A DNA stretch of 45,167 nucleotides from positions 1 to 45,167 of the forward strand of contig JAIESQ010000170.1 of assembly GCA_019745975.1 (NCBI GenBank), read 5' to 3'. Origin of the DNA: Pirellulales bacterium. GTDB taxonomy: Bacteria > Planctomycetota > Planctomycetia > Pirellulales > JAEUIK01. Made by a program: the position numbers and the translations under genes. The notes under the pieces are model-generated. The model had not been told where the DNA came from and ran no database searches. It worked only from the letters and a program-made list of their open reading frames with translations. Within the stretch, counting starts at the first letter, position 1. Each line of letters begins with the position of its first letter. Of the stretch, positions 26,807-35,276 are shown one piece after another.

Positions 26807-28246
26807 ATGAAACGGCTTGCTGGCCTGATTGGCATTTTGGCGTTTCTCGGTACGTCGCTTGTCGGGGCGCAGGATGTAGCGCTCGTCGACCTCTATGGCA
26901 ATGCGGTCCACGCATACTTTGCTGGCGATTTCACCGCCTCGTGGAATGATCTGTCGGCTGCAATCGATGCGGGCAGCGAAGATCCGCGTGTGTACTATTT
27001 TCGTGGATTGTGCAGCAGCCGGTTAGGACGTCCGCAGGAGGCCTCCGAGGATTTCGCCCTGGGTGCGAAACTCGAGGCAGCCGACAGCGACCACTTTTAC
27101 AACGTCAGTAAGTCGCTCGAGCGCGTGCAGGGGAGCGTGCGACTGGGATTGGAACGTTACCGTTCTCAAGCCCGCTTGGCGGCCATGCGCGAAGTGCAGC
27201 GATTGAATTACGAGCGGTACGAGCGCATTCGTAAAGCCGAGCCGCGCGTGACCATCCCGGTCGAGCGCGAACCAGCCGGCGATGCCACCGAGCCGAGCGC
27301 GACCCCGGAAGAGCCCGCCGAAGAGGAACCGACCGATCTGCCCGCTCCTGCCGACGAAACGCCGGCTGCCGACGAGCCTGCGGACGAAGCGGAAATGCCG
27401 GCCGAAGAAGAAGCGGCGACATCCGAGGCGGAAGCAACGCCCTCGGAGGATGCCGACCCGTTCGGCTCCGATGGTGATACGCCGGCAGCCGCTGAGGAGC
27501 CGAGTGCGGACGAGCCTGGGGCCGAAATGGAGGAGCCGGCCGCCGAAGAGGCTCCCGCAGCCGATGAGCCAGCCAGCGAACCGGCGGCCGAAGAAGCTCC
27601 CAGCGACGAAACGCCCGCCGACGAAGGCCCCGAACTGAGTACGCCGGCTGAGAAAGCTGGTGATTCGGCAGATTCCGAGCCTGGATCGGCTGACGAAGCC
27701 GATCCGTTTGCCCCAGGCGCTGACGCCTTAGACTCGACCGGAACGCCCGATGCTTCAACCGTCGACGAAACTCCAGCGGAAGAGGCGAACGAGGAGGAAC
27801 TGCCGGGCGAGGATGCGACCGGAACGCCCGATGAATCGAGCGCGGATCGGGCGCCCTCGGACGACGCAGCCACTGACGAGATGCCGGCTGAAGACGAGGC
27901 TCCCGCAGACGCAGCTCCGGCTGATGAATCGCCCGCCGATGAGGCTCCGGCCGACGAGCCGGCGGCCGACGAAGCACCCGCTGACGAGATGCCCGAGGAG
28001 GAAGAAGTTCCGATCGACGAGCCTGCGGCAGATAAACCTGCAGCCGACGAGCCTACAGCAGATGAACCAGACGCCGATGAGCCTGCGGCTGACGAAGAAG
28101 CGCCCACCGATGAACCGGCTGCCGACGAGCCCCCTGCCGACGACGAGGCCGCGACGGACGAGAAACCTGCTGCCGAAGACGAAGCGCCCGCCGACAAGCC
28201 GAAAGAGGAAGAAGACCCGTTCGCGCCAGAGGGGTCGGCGGCGTAG
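26807..28246 (+). CDS. Secreted acidic repeat protein (PADE repeats)
   Basis: This is 479 aa from ATG 26807. A signal peptide covers residues 1-22 (to GAQDV). Residues about 25-95 resemble a TPR hairpin pair (YGNAVHAYFAGDFTASWNDLSAAI, then VYYFRGLCSSRLGRPQEASEDF). Residues 96-150 form a charged helix rich in Arg/Tyr. From about 152 to the end the protein is almost only Ala, Asp, Glu, Pro, Ser and Thr, with irregular repeats such as PADEAPADE and three DPF motifs (ADPFGS, ADPFAPG, and EDPFAPEG at the C-terminus). The tail would be disordered and highly acidic, perhaps calcium-binding or a spacer at the cell surface. The codons of the repeats vary, so the repeat is kept at protein level. A long antisense frame over the tail is an artefact of composition. 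Confidence 0.85.
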   Translation: MKRLAGLIGILAFLGTSLVGAQDVALVDLYGNAVHAYFAGDFTASWNDLSAAIDAGSEDPRVYYFRGLCSSRLGRPQEASEDFALGAKLEAADSDHFYNVSKSLERVQGSVRLGLERYRSQARLAAMREVQRLNYERYERIRKAEPRVTIPVEREPAGDATEPSATPEEPAEEEPTDLPAPADETPAADEPADEAEMPAEEEAATSEAEATPSEDADPFGSDGDTPAAAEEPSADEPGAEMEEPAAEEAPAADEPASEPAAEEAPSDETPADEGPELSTPAEKAGDSADSEPGSADEADPFAPGADALDSTGTPDASTVDETPAEEANEEELPGEDATGTPDESSADRAPSDDAATDEMPAEDEAPADAAPADESPADEAPADEPAADEAPADEMPEEEEVPIDEPAADKPAADEPTADEPDADEPAADEEAPTDEPAADEPPADDEAATDEKPAAEDEAPADKPKEEEDPFAPEGSAA

Positions 28247-28272
28247 CAGTTAGAGGGTCGTCGTCGAGCATC

Positions 28273-29472
28273 ATGCGGGTCGCGCTTTCCTATCGCGTAA
28301 TGCAGCATTGGCGCACACCCGTGTTTCGCCGCTTGGCGCAATGGCCTGGCATCCAGTTCCGGGCGTTCTACGGCGCGGATTTTGCCGGCACCAAGACCGT
28401 CAGCGGCAAGAACCTGACGGGCTTCGATCATCACCGTATGGCGACGATCAAGGTCCGCCTCCCCTACGAAGGCGAGGCGATCGGGCTGCCGATCTGCCCC
28501 GGCTTGCCGTGGAATCTGGCGCGGTTCCGCCCTGACGTGATCCTGGCCGAGGGGGCCAACAACTTCAACAATGTCATGATTTACGCGTACGCCGCGCTGA
28601 CGCGCACGCCCGTCGTGTGGTGGACCCTCGGTGAGCTGCGCAAGCACGAGCACATGTCGCTAAAGATGCGGGCTTGGCGGACGCTGCACTGGGGCTTGGA
28701 ACGCCGCTCCACGGCCCTGCTGGGTTATAGTAGCCTGGCGCTGCAGTACTTCGACAGCATGGGCTATCCGCGCGAAATGCAATTCCGGGCCGTCAACTGC
28801 GTCGACACCGATCTCGTGTTGGCGCGGCTCGACGCGGCGTGGGCGGCCGTGCCGGCCCTGCGCACACGGCTGGGGCTCGACGCCTGCCGGGTGCTGTTGT
28901 TCGTCGGCGCGCTCACCCCCGTCAAGCGGCTCGAAGATCTGTTCGTGGCCTATCGCACGCTGCGACAGCAGTTTCCCGAACTGCGTGTGCTGATCGTCGG
29001 CGACGGGCCGCATCGCCGTTCGCTCGAGGAGTTCGCCCAGGCGCAAGGCGTGGCCGATGGCGTGATCTTCGCCGGTGAGCAGATCGACGAGGTTTCGAGC
29101 TACTTTCTGCTAGGCGATATCTTCGTGTTGCCGGGGCTGGGTGGGCTGGGGATTTCCGAAGCGATGGCCCATAGCTTGCCCGTGGTGTGCACCAAGGCCG
29201 ACGGCTGCGAGCTTGACCTGGTTGAGTCGGGGCGCAATGGTTACCTGGTTGGCGTGGGGGACGTCGCCGCGCTGACTAGCACGCTCGCGGGGATGATGGC
29301 CGATCGCGAGCAACTGGCCCGCATGGGGGCCCACTCGCGCTGGATCATCGATCACAAGTACAACATCAACACCTACATGGCCAACGTCGTGGCGGCACTG
29401 GAGTACGCGTACCACGTGAGCCGCGGCGAGCCGGCGCCGGCCCGCACACCGATTTGCCAGTTGCCGGCCTAA
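28273..29472 (+). CDS. GT4-family glycosyltransferase
   Basis: This is a 399-aa protein of the GT-B fold. The N-terminal half (acceptor domain) begins MRVALSYRVMQHWRTPVFRRL. The C-terminal half has the GT4 marks: FVGALTPVKRLEDLF, VLIVGDGPHRRSLEEFA, a segment with VIFAGEQIDEVSSYF, and the donor-binding region GISEAMAHSLPVVCTKADG followed by NGYLVGVGD. Such enzymes transfer a sugar from an NDP-sugar (retaining) during surface-polysaccharide synthesis. The next two genes, an acetyltransferase and an amidotransferase, follow in the same direction with short gaps (68 and 58 nt), supporting a polysaccharide operon. There is no clear RBS before ATG 28273. Confidence 0.92.
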   Translation: MRVALSYRVMQHWRTPVFRRLAQWPGIQFRAFYGADFAGTKTVSGKNLTGFDHHRMATIKVRLPYEGEAIGLPICPGLPWNLARFRPDVILAEGANNFNNVMIYAYAALTRTPVVWWTLGELRKHEHMSLKMRAWRTLHWGLERRSTALLGYSSLALQYFDSMGYPREMQFRAVNCVDTDLVLARLDAAWAAVPALRTRLGLDACRVLLFVGALTPVKRLEDLFVAYRTLRQQFPELRVLIVGDGPHRRSLEEFAQAQGVADGVIFAGEQIDEVSSYFLLGDIFVLPGLGGLGISEAMAHSLPVVCTKADGCELDLVESGRNGYLVGVGDVAALTSTLAGMMADREQLARMGAHSRWIIDHKYNINTYMANVVAALEYAYHVSRGEPAPARTPICQLPA

Positions 29473-29540
29473 GAAGCGTACTGCGGCGCGCGGCCGCTCG
29501 GGGTTAGCCGCTTGCGCGTTTCGAGAGGAATTGGATTGCG

Positions 29541-30143
29541 ATGCTTGGCGATCTGGCGCGGCGATTGCTCGGCTACGAAGACACCGTGCCAGGTTTGCGC
29601 AGCGCCTACCGCGCCGCCCGCTTGTGGTTGCAAACGCGCTTCAGGTATCAGTTGCTGTCGGTCGGCAAAGGAGTGGTGATCGGCGCTGGCACGCACATTC
29701 GGCCCGGCAGCGTTTCGATCGGCGAATATACGTTCATCGGCGGGCACTGTTGGCTCGAAGGGAAGATCACCATCGGCCGCTTCGTGCTGTTCGCCTCCGA
29801 CGTGTCGATTGTCGGCGGCGACCATCGCTTCGACGTGGTGGGGGTGCCGATGATCCGCACCGGCCGCGACGAAATGAAGCCGGTTGTGGTGGAAGACGAC
29901 GTCTGGATCGGTCGCGGCGCGATCGTGATGCACGGGCTGACGATCGGCGAAGGCGCGATCGTGGCCGCCGGCGCCCTGGTGACGCGCAACGTCGAGCCCT
30001 ATACGATCGTGGGTGGGTCGCCGGCGCAAGTGTTGCGACAGCGCTTCCAGAACGAACGCGAGGTCGCCGAGCATCGGGCCCGACTGGCCGAGCTGCGGGC
30101 CGCGAGGGCCGATTGCCCGGCAATGAAGTCTGTGCCTAACTAA
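29541..30143 (+). CDS. Hexapeptide-repeat acyltransferase
   Basis: This is a 200-aa protein of the left-handed beta-helix class. ATG is preceded by AGAGGAA at about 11 nt. From about residue 45 to 175 the repeats of the [LIV]-G-x4 type are visible: VVIGAGTHI, SIGEYTFIGG, ITIGRFVLF, VWIGRGAIV, LTIGEGAIVAAGALV. The likely catalytic base is H95 in GGDHRFD. The C-terminal signature VEPYTIVGGSPAQVLRQRF is typical of maltose/sugar O-acetyltransferase relatives (WcaF/NodL-like). It probably acetylates a sugar of a surface polysaccharide made with the flanking glycosyltransferase; the donor would be acetyl-CoA by analogy. Confidence 0.9.
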   Translation: MLGDLARRLLGYEDTVPGLRSAYRAARLWLQTRFRYQLLSVGKGVVIGAGTHIRPGSVSIGEYTFIGGHCWLEGKITIGRFVLFASDVSIVGGDHRFDVVGVPMIRTGRDEMKPVVVEDDVWIGRGAIVMHGLTIGEGAIVAAGALVTRNVEPYTIVGGSPAQVLRQRFQNEREVAEHRARLAELRAARADCPAMKSVPN

Positions 30144-30201
30144 CCGGTGCGTTTCACTCACCCTGCATCCGACCAACGTAGTCAGAAACGAGTACAGTTC
30201 G

Positions 30202-32145
30202 ATGTGCGGAATCGCCGGCGCCGTCAACTGGGGAGACGCCGCCACGCTTGCGCGCATGACTGACGTGCAAACGCATCGCGGGCCCGACGACCGCGGCCAG
30301 TGGGAGACTACCCTGGCTGATGGCACCTGGGTCGGCCTCGGCTCTCGCCGGCTGGCGATTGTCGATCTCTCGCCGGCCGGTCACATGCCGATGCAAACGC
30401 CCGACGGGCGGTACACGCTGGTCTACAACGGCGAAATCTACAACTACCCCGCCCTGCGCCGGCGGCTGGAGGCGGCCGGCTACCGGTTCCGCTCGCACAG
30501 CGATACCGAGGCTGTGCTGTATCTCTACGCCGAACTGGGCCCCGACTGCGTCCGCGAGCTCAATGGCATGTTCGCCATCGCCTTGTGGGATGCCGAGCGC
30601 CAACAGTTGTTTCTGGCCCGCGATCGTTTCGGCATCAAGCCGTTCTATTACTGCCATCAGGGTTCGCGGCTGGCGTTCGCCTCCGAGGTCAAAGGGCTGC
30701 TCGAACTGCCCGGCATGCCGCGCGATTTAGACTACGCGGCGCTCAATCAGTACCTGTCGTTCTTATGGGTGCCCGATCCGCTCACCATGTTCCAAGGCAT
30801 CTTGAAGCTGCCTGCCGCGCACTACGCCATCTTTCGTCAGGGGCGGCTCGAGCTGACCGAATACTGGGACTTGAAACTCCCCGAGGCGGGACACCACTTC
30901 GCCGGCAGCGAGCAAGACCTGGCCGCCGAGCTGCGACGGCGCTTCACCGACACCGTGCAGAGCCAATTGCGCAGCGACGTGCCGCTGGGAGCGTTCTTGA
31001 GCGCGGGGGTCGATTCGAGCTGCATCGTAGCCGCGATGGCCGATGTCACCGAGCAGCCGGTCCACACGTTCACAATCGCCCCTTCCGAGCGCTATCAGAC
31101 CGGCGGCGCGTTCTTGAACGACGATCAGCGCGTGGCGGCACGCACGGCGGCCCACTTCGGCTGCCAGCACACGGAGATCGTCGCCGATCCCGACGTCGCC
31201 GAGCTGCTGCCGAAGCTCATCTGGCACATGGACGAGCCGACCGCCGATCCGGCGATCTTGTCATGCTACTTGATCAATCGCGAGGCCCGTCCGCACGTCA
31301 CCGTGATTCTGGCGGGCAACGGCGGCGATGAGCTGTTCGCGGGCTACCGCAAGTACGTGGCGCACTTTCTGGCGCAGCGCTACCAGAGCATTCCGCGCCC
31401 CGTGCGGCGGAAGTTGCTCGAGCCGGCCGCCGCGGCGCTGCCGTCGCTGCGTGGCACGCCGCTGGCTCGCTACGTCCACCTGGTGAAGAAGATGGCCCGC
31501 AGCGGGTCGCTGCCGCCGGTCGAGCGGTTCATCCAGGATAGCGACTATCAGCAGGCAAGCCTGAAACAATCGCTCTGCACGGCCGACACCTGGCGGCAGT
31601 TTGGCGGGGCCGATCCGCGCGAGCGGCACCTGGCCCACATCGGCCGCGTGTCGCACGCCGACTTCTTGAACCAGATGCTGTACCTCGACACCAAGACGTT
31701 CCTGGTCAGCCTGAACTTGACCTACAACGACAAAATGAGCATGGCCAGCTCGGTCGAAGCCCGGGTGCCCTATCTCGATCACGAGCTGGCCCAATGGGCG
31801 ATGAGCCACGTGCCGCCGGGCTTGAAGCTGCGCGGCCGCTCGACGAAGTACCTGCTGCGCAAGAGCATGGAAGACCGCGTGCCGGCCGAAGTCTTCCAGC
31901 AGAAGAAAGCGGGCTTCGGCGCGCCTGTGGATTACTGGCTTGCCCACGATCTGCACGAAATGGTCGACGACTTGCTTAACCCCGATCAACTGCGGAGCCG
32001 CGGGCTGTTCGAGCCGGCGATGGTCGAGCGAATGCTGCGCGAGCATCGCAGCGGGCGGCGCGACTGGAGTTTCCAGATCTGGCAGTTGGTGACGCTGGAA
32101 CTTTGGATGAGGACGTTTCTGGATGGGGCCGCTCGCGCCACGTAA
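30202..32145 (+). CDS. asnB: Glutamine-hydrolysing asparagine-synthase-like amidotransferase
   Basis: This is a 647-aa protein. The N-terminal class-II glutaminase has catalytic C2 (MCGIAGAVN), HRGPDD, RRLAIVDLS, YNGEIYN and SDTEAVL. The synthetase domain begins around residue 230 and has the PP-loop LSAGVDSS (residues 266-273), a later GNGGDELFAGYRKY, and SSVEARVPYLDHEL. These are the hallmarks of AsnB, which makes asparagine from aspartate, glutamine and ATP. Planctomycete and other bacterial polysaccharide clusters often carry AsnB paralogues (exosortase-type amidotransferases). Given its neighbours, a glycoconjugate-amidating or EPS-linked role is as likely as free asparagine synthesis. 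The gene symbol is for the family. Confidence 0.92.
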   Translation: MCGIAGAVNWGDAATLARMTDVQTHRGPDDRGQWETTLADGTWVGLGSRRLAIVDLSPAGHMPMQTPDGRYTLVYNGEIYNYPALRRRLEAAGYRFRSHSDTEAVLYLYAELGPDCVRELNGMFAIALWDAERQQLFLARDRFGIKPFYYCHQGSRLAFASEVKGLLELPGMPRDLDYAALNQYLSFLWVPDPLTMFQGILKLPAAHYAIFRQGRLELTEYWDLKLPEAGHHFAGSEQDLAAELRRRFTDTVQSQLRSDVPLGAFLSAGVDSSCIVAAMADVTEQPVHTFTIAPSERYQTGGAFLNDDQRVAARTAAHFGCQHTEIVADPDVAELLPKLIWHMDEPTADPAILSCYLINREARPHVTVILAGNGGDELFAGYRKYVAHFLAQRYQSIPRPVRRKLLEPAAAALPSLRGTPLARYVHLVKKMARSGSLPPVERFIQDSDYQQASLKQSLCTADTWRQFGGADPRERHLAHIGRVSHADFLNQMLYLDTKTFLVSLNLTYNDKMSMASSVEARVPYLDHELAQWAMSHVPPGLKLRGRSTKYLLRKSMEDRVPAEVFQQKKAGFGAPVDYWLAHDLHEMVDDLLNPDQLRSRGLFEPAMVERMLREHRSGRRDWSFQIWQLVTLELWMRTFLDGAARAT

Positions 32146-32236
32146 CCAGCACGCGGCGATCCGAGGCGCGTTACCAATTCGTCCATGTCATAGAAGTTTA
32201 GGCCGTACGCGACCACGGCCTGAACGGCAGGACGTC

Positions 32237-34231
32237 TTACGGTCCCCGGCTGCCAGCCTGCAGGCGAGCCCTTACTTGATCCAGCGCTTGCCGTGCCTCG
32301 ACATCCGCCGAATTCAGGCGCACGGCCGCGGCGAGGAATGGCTCGGCAGCCGCATCCTGACCGATGTGGGCGAGGATTCGGCCCTTGGCCGACAAGGCTT
32401 GAGGTTCGTTGGGTTTGCGGAGCAACACGTGGTCAACTTGTTGGAGTGCCGCTTGGCTCTTGCCCTGAGCGCCTAGGGCCAGCGCATAAGCACAGCGGGC
32501 GAGGTGAAAATTAGGGTCACAACGCAGCGCTTCTGCGAAACTACGCTCTGCCTCGCCGAGCCGGTCTTGCAGCACGAGTGCATTACCCAGGTTGTAGCGC
32601 GCAATGTGGTCGTTTGGAATCAGGCGCACAACAGCCGCGAATTGATCCTCTGCCTCTGGTAACCTCTGCAGACCGGCGAGGGTCGTGCCGGCGTCGTTAA
32701 AGGCAGTGAAAAAACCCGGATGCAGCTTTTGAGCCTTGAAAAAGTACTCGAGCGCTTTTTCTGCCTGCCCTTGCTGCACGAGCTGCCGGCCCACCTCGTC
32801 CCAGGCAAGCGCGCTTTGCGGGCTGACATCAAGTGCATGGCGAAAGAGCGCTGTTTCATTCCGCCAGAACCGCACTTGGAAGGCGCTCAAAAGGGCCAAC
32901 ACCCCGAGAATCCCGGCAGCGGCCGGAACAGCCCAGCCTGCTTTCTGGTCTGCGAGCCACCAGGCCAGCGCAAAGGCCGGACCCAGCAGGGCGAGATACG
33001 CATAGCGGTCGGCTACCGTTGAGTAGTAGCTCTGGTACACGAACGGGATGAAGCCGAGCACGGGCAGGAGTGCAACCACGAACACTGCCGCCGCCGTCAA
33101 CAGCTTCCACTGCCGCCGCCAGACGAGTACGGCAGCAATCGCGATGGGCAAAGCCGCTGTCAACCAAGTCCAGCCGGCGGCAACTAGCCGATGAACGGGT
33201 CGGCCATAATCGGGGGCCAGATTCCACGGTACGAACAGCTTGTAGAGATAGAACGAAATCGCATCACCGGCCAGCCGCGGTCGATCGATAGGTGGCGCCA
33301 CCTCGGGAACGACATCGCCCGATTGCTGTGTCTTCGTGATCGCTGCCAGGACCAACGCCAATGCAACCATCGGCCCCAGACTCAGTCCGATCGCCCGCCA
33401 ACTCCGTCGCAAGATCGCAAAATCGACAACCAGGAGAACGAGCGGTATCGACACGGCCGAGGGCTTCGAGAGCACCGCCAGAATGAATGTCGCCAGCGCC
33501 GCCATGTACCAGCCTGACACACGCCAGCTTCCCGTGGAATCGTTAGAAGGAGTTTCAAAACGTGGTTTGGGTGCCACTGCTGGCTTGCCCAGCAGTGCAA
33601 AGTTCGACCGGGCACTACTAGGCGAGCTCGCAGTGTCACTCGCCGCCGGTTCAGCGCCGGTTTTGAAATCACCTCTGGTATCCACCCACGATACATAGAG
33701 CCAGATCGTCGAAAGCCCAAAGGTGGCTGACAACAATCCGCGGGTCTCAGTAATCCAGGCGACGCTCTCAACTTGCAACGGATGCACGGCAAACAGCAGC
33801 GCGCCCAGTGCCGCCGGCAGTTCGCGACCGACTAGCCGTCGCAGGAGCACGAACACAAGCAGGGTGTTCGTGATGTGCAGTCCGACGGAGCCGAGGTGAT
33901 AGATCCCCCAAAACGGCTCGGTCGCGGTTCCCAAGTGCAGGGCAAGCCACGTTTCGCCCGCCAAGAACGTGTAAGCCATCGGCACGTAGAGGCCAGCGTA
34001 GGGGGCCTTCCAAAGCTCTGCCAGGCCGTGCCATGAGGGTGGCATCAGATGCGGGTTGCGGGTGATGTTGAGGGGATCGTCCCATTCAAGCAGCCTGAAA
34101 AGCGCGGTCTGCGCGTAAATAGCCGCAGGCACGAGCGCGATGATCACGCACCACAGCCAGAAGTTGCGCGCCGAATACCGCGACGCATTTCCGTTGCCCT
34201 GCCGAGAGCTGGCCTTGCGCTTGCGCGGCAT
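32237..34231 (-). CDS. Multi-TM protein with C-terminal TPRs (TMTC-like)
   Basis: This is 664 aa, from ATG 34231 with a basic N-terminus (MPRKRKASSRQ). About 10 TM segments span residues 25-470. Family-typical points are EWDDPLNITRN (about 49-59, the acidic first-loop motif), HPLQVESVAWITETRGLLSA (about 150-170) and AVLSKPSAVS (about 252-261). The C-terminal 170 residues hold about four TPRs (ALAWDEVGRQLVQQGQAEKA and later). This resembles GT-C-fold O-glycosyltransferases of the TMTC type, which glycosylate proteins from a lipid-linked sugar; activity here is inferred. The loop at about residues 184-236 is far longer than in the paralogue at 36112 and contains a 30-nt palindromic repeat in frame (codons 212-221). 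Start choice avoids a 39-codon upstream extension. Confidence 0.88.
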   Translation of the reverse strand: MPRKRKASSRQGNGNASRYSARNFWLWCVIIALVPAAIYAQTALFRLLEWDDPLNITRNPHLMPPSWHGLAELWKAPYAGLYVPMAYTFLAGETWLALHLGTATEPFWGIYHLGSVGLHITNTLLVFVLLRRLVGRELPAALGALLFAVHPLQVESVAWITETRGLLSATFGLSTIWLYVSWVDTRGDFKTGAEPAASDTASSPSSARSNFALLGKPAVAPKPRFETPSNDSTGSWRVSGWYMAALATFILAVLSKPSAVSIPLVLLVVDFAILRRSWRAIGLSLGPMVALALVLAAITKTQQSGDVVPEVAPPIDRPRLAGDAISFYLYKLFVPWNLAPDYGRPVHRLVAAGWTWLTAALPIAIAAVLVWRRQWKLLTAAAVFVVALLPVLGFIPFVYQSYYSTVADRYAYLALLGPAFALAWWLADQKAGWAVPAAAGILGVLALLSAFQVRFWRNETALFRHALDVSPQSALAWDEVGRQLVQQGQAEKALEYFFKAQKLHPGFFTAFNDAGTTLAGLQRLPEAEDQFAAVVRLIPNDHIARYNLGNALVLQDRLGEAERSFAEALRCDPNFHLARCAYALALGAQGKSQAALQQVDHVLLRKPNEPQALSAKGRILAHIGQDAAAEPFLAAAVRLNSADVEARQALDQVRARLQAGSRGP
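33569..33598 (+). repeat. GGGTGC-headed palindromic repeat, copy 2, inside a CDS
   Basis: This is the same 30-mer as at 10690-10719 apart from two loop bases: GGGTGC, then CACTGCTGG (33575-33583), loop CTTGC, CCAGCAGTG (33589-33597). It is read in the minus-strand gene 32237-34231 as exactly ten codons, ALLGKPAVAP (residues 212-221), in the variable loop between two membrane segments. Confidence 0.85.
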
Positions 34232-34306
34232 TCGAAACGACCTCGACTTGCGCTCCACGCGTGATTCTTGGCCTGAACTCTGTTTCGTGCGAACGCGTAA
34301 CGCGCG

Positions 34307-34345
34307 AAAAAAAAGAGGCCGGCTCCACTTTGGAACCGGCCTCTT
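34307..34345 (-). terminator. Rho-independent terminator of the PEP-CTERM gene
   Basis: On the minus strand GAGGCCGGTTCC (34343-34332), a five-base loop, GGAGCCGGCCTC (34326-34315) and then eight T residues (34314-34307). The stem has 12 bp with one G-T mispair/wobble. It lies 30 nt after the stop of the PEP-CTERM gene and before the start of the TPR gene, so the two minus-strand genes are probably separate transcripts. Confidence 0.93.
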
Positions 34346-34376
34346 CAAAGCTAAGCAATCAGAGACAAGAAGGAAG

Positions 34377-35276
34377 TTACTTCCTTCGGCGCCTCACGAT
34401 AGGCACGATGCCTAGAGCGGCACAGAGCCCCACGCCCAACAGTGCGATGCTGCCTGGCTCGGGTACGGTGATCGTCTCCAGGTGATACCCAACGGCGACA
34501 TTGATCGTGGAGAGCAAGTCAATCGCAAGGTTGATCGTCGACGCTGTGCTGACCAGCGTTGACACCAGCGAGAGGGGCACGCTCAGCGTCGTACTACCAT
34601 CAAGCTCGATCTTGCGCTGACCAAAGCCGATCGCCGTCGACTTCCAGGTTCCCGAAAGGGGGAACGAGTTCGTCAAATTCGTCGGTGCGATCGTCAACGT
34701 GTACAACGGCGAACCAAACGCACCGAGGACAGCCTGCAAGTTCGACAGCGTGGCCGTCAGGTTGCCATCCACCGAGAACGTGCCGTTCGAATTCACGGGG
34801 CCAGCCAGGATCGTCGCCAGCGTCGCGGCGCCCGTCTGCGAGAACGTCAGGCCACTCAAGGTACCACTGACATCGAGCGTCACGGGGAACGGGATCGCGT
34901 TGATGTTCAGCGTGTTGGCCTTGAAGTTCGTCGTCTGGCCATTGAGCATGTCAAGGTCGAGCGAATTGATGTCGACCAGATTGTTCGTATTCGGGGCAAC
35001 CAAATCGCCCGTGTCGGGCAGATTGTTGCTAGTCGGATCCGAGGTTACGCTCGGCGTACCGGCCAGCGAGAACGGGATGGTCTGGCTCGGGAACGTCAAG
35101 AACAGCGCGGTACCCGAGATCTTCAAACTTCCGCTGGCGCCCAAGCTGCCATTGAAGTTCTGCTGGGTTCCAGTGAACACCAAGGGCACCGTGACCGCTC
35201 GAACCGGCAAGGCAGTCAGCAGTGCCAAACTGGCTACGCCAACCACTGCCATCAGACGAGAGAGATGCGTTCGCAT
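34377..35276 (-). CDS. PEP-CTERM sorting-domain exported protein
   Basis: This is 299 aa from ATG 35276, with GGAG 9 nt upstream; a GTG at 35291 would add five residues. A signal peptide covers residues 1-28 (hydrophobic core, then LPVRAVT). The body is Ser/Thr/Asn/Leu-rich and beta-strand-like, without cysteine, resembling a secreted adhesin-like or matrix protein. The last 30 residues form a PEP-CTERM signal: V-PEP-GSIALLG (about 271-281), a transmembrane helix, then a basic tail VRRRRK. PEP-CTERM proteins are processed by an exosortase and linked to extracellular polysaccharide production in biofilm-forming bacteria. No exosortase gene is in the window. It is followed by a strong terminator. 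Confidence 0.9.
   Translation of the reverse strand: MRTHLSRLMAVVGVASLALLTALPVRAVTVPLVFTGTQQNFNGSLGASGSLKISGTALFLTFPSQTIPFSLAGTPSVTSDPTSNNLPDTGDLVAPNTNNLVDINSLDLDMLNGQTTNFKANTLNINAIPFPVTLDVSGTLSGLTFSQTGAATLATILAGPVNSNGTFSVDGNLTATLSNLQAVLGAFGSPLYTLTIAPTNLTNSFPLSGTWKSTAIGFGQRKIELDGSTTLSVPLSLVSTLVSTASTINLAIDLLSTINVAVGYHLETITVPEPGSIALLGVGLCAALGIVPIVRRRRK

Noticed and set aside
27208-28653. A 481-codon open frame on the minus strand over the acidic repeat gene
   Set aside because: It is Ser/Gly/Ala-only sequence mirroring the PADE repeat codons, has no family features, and runs antisense through the start of the glycosyltransferase gene.
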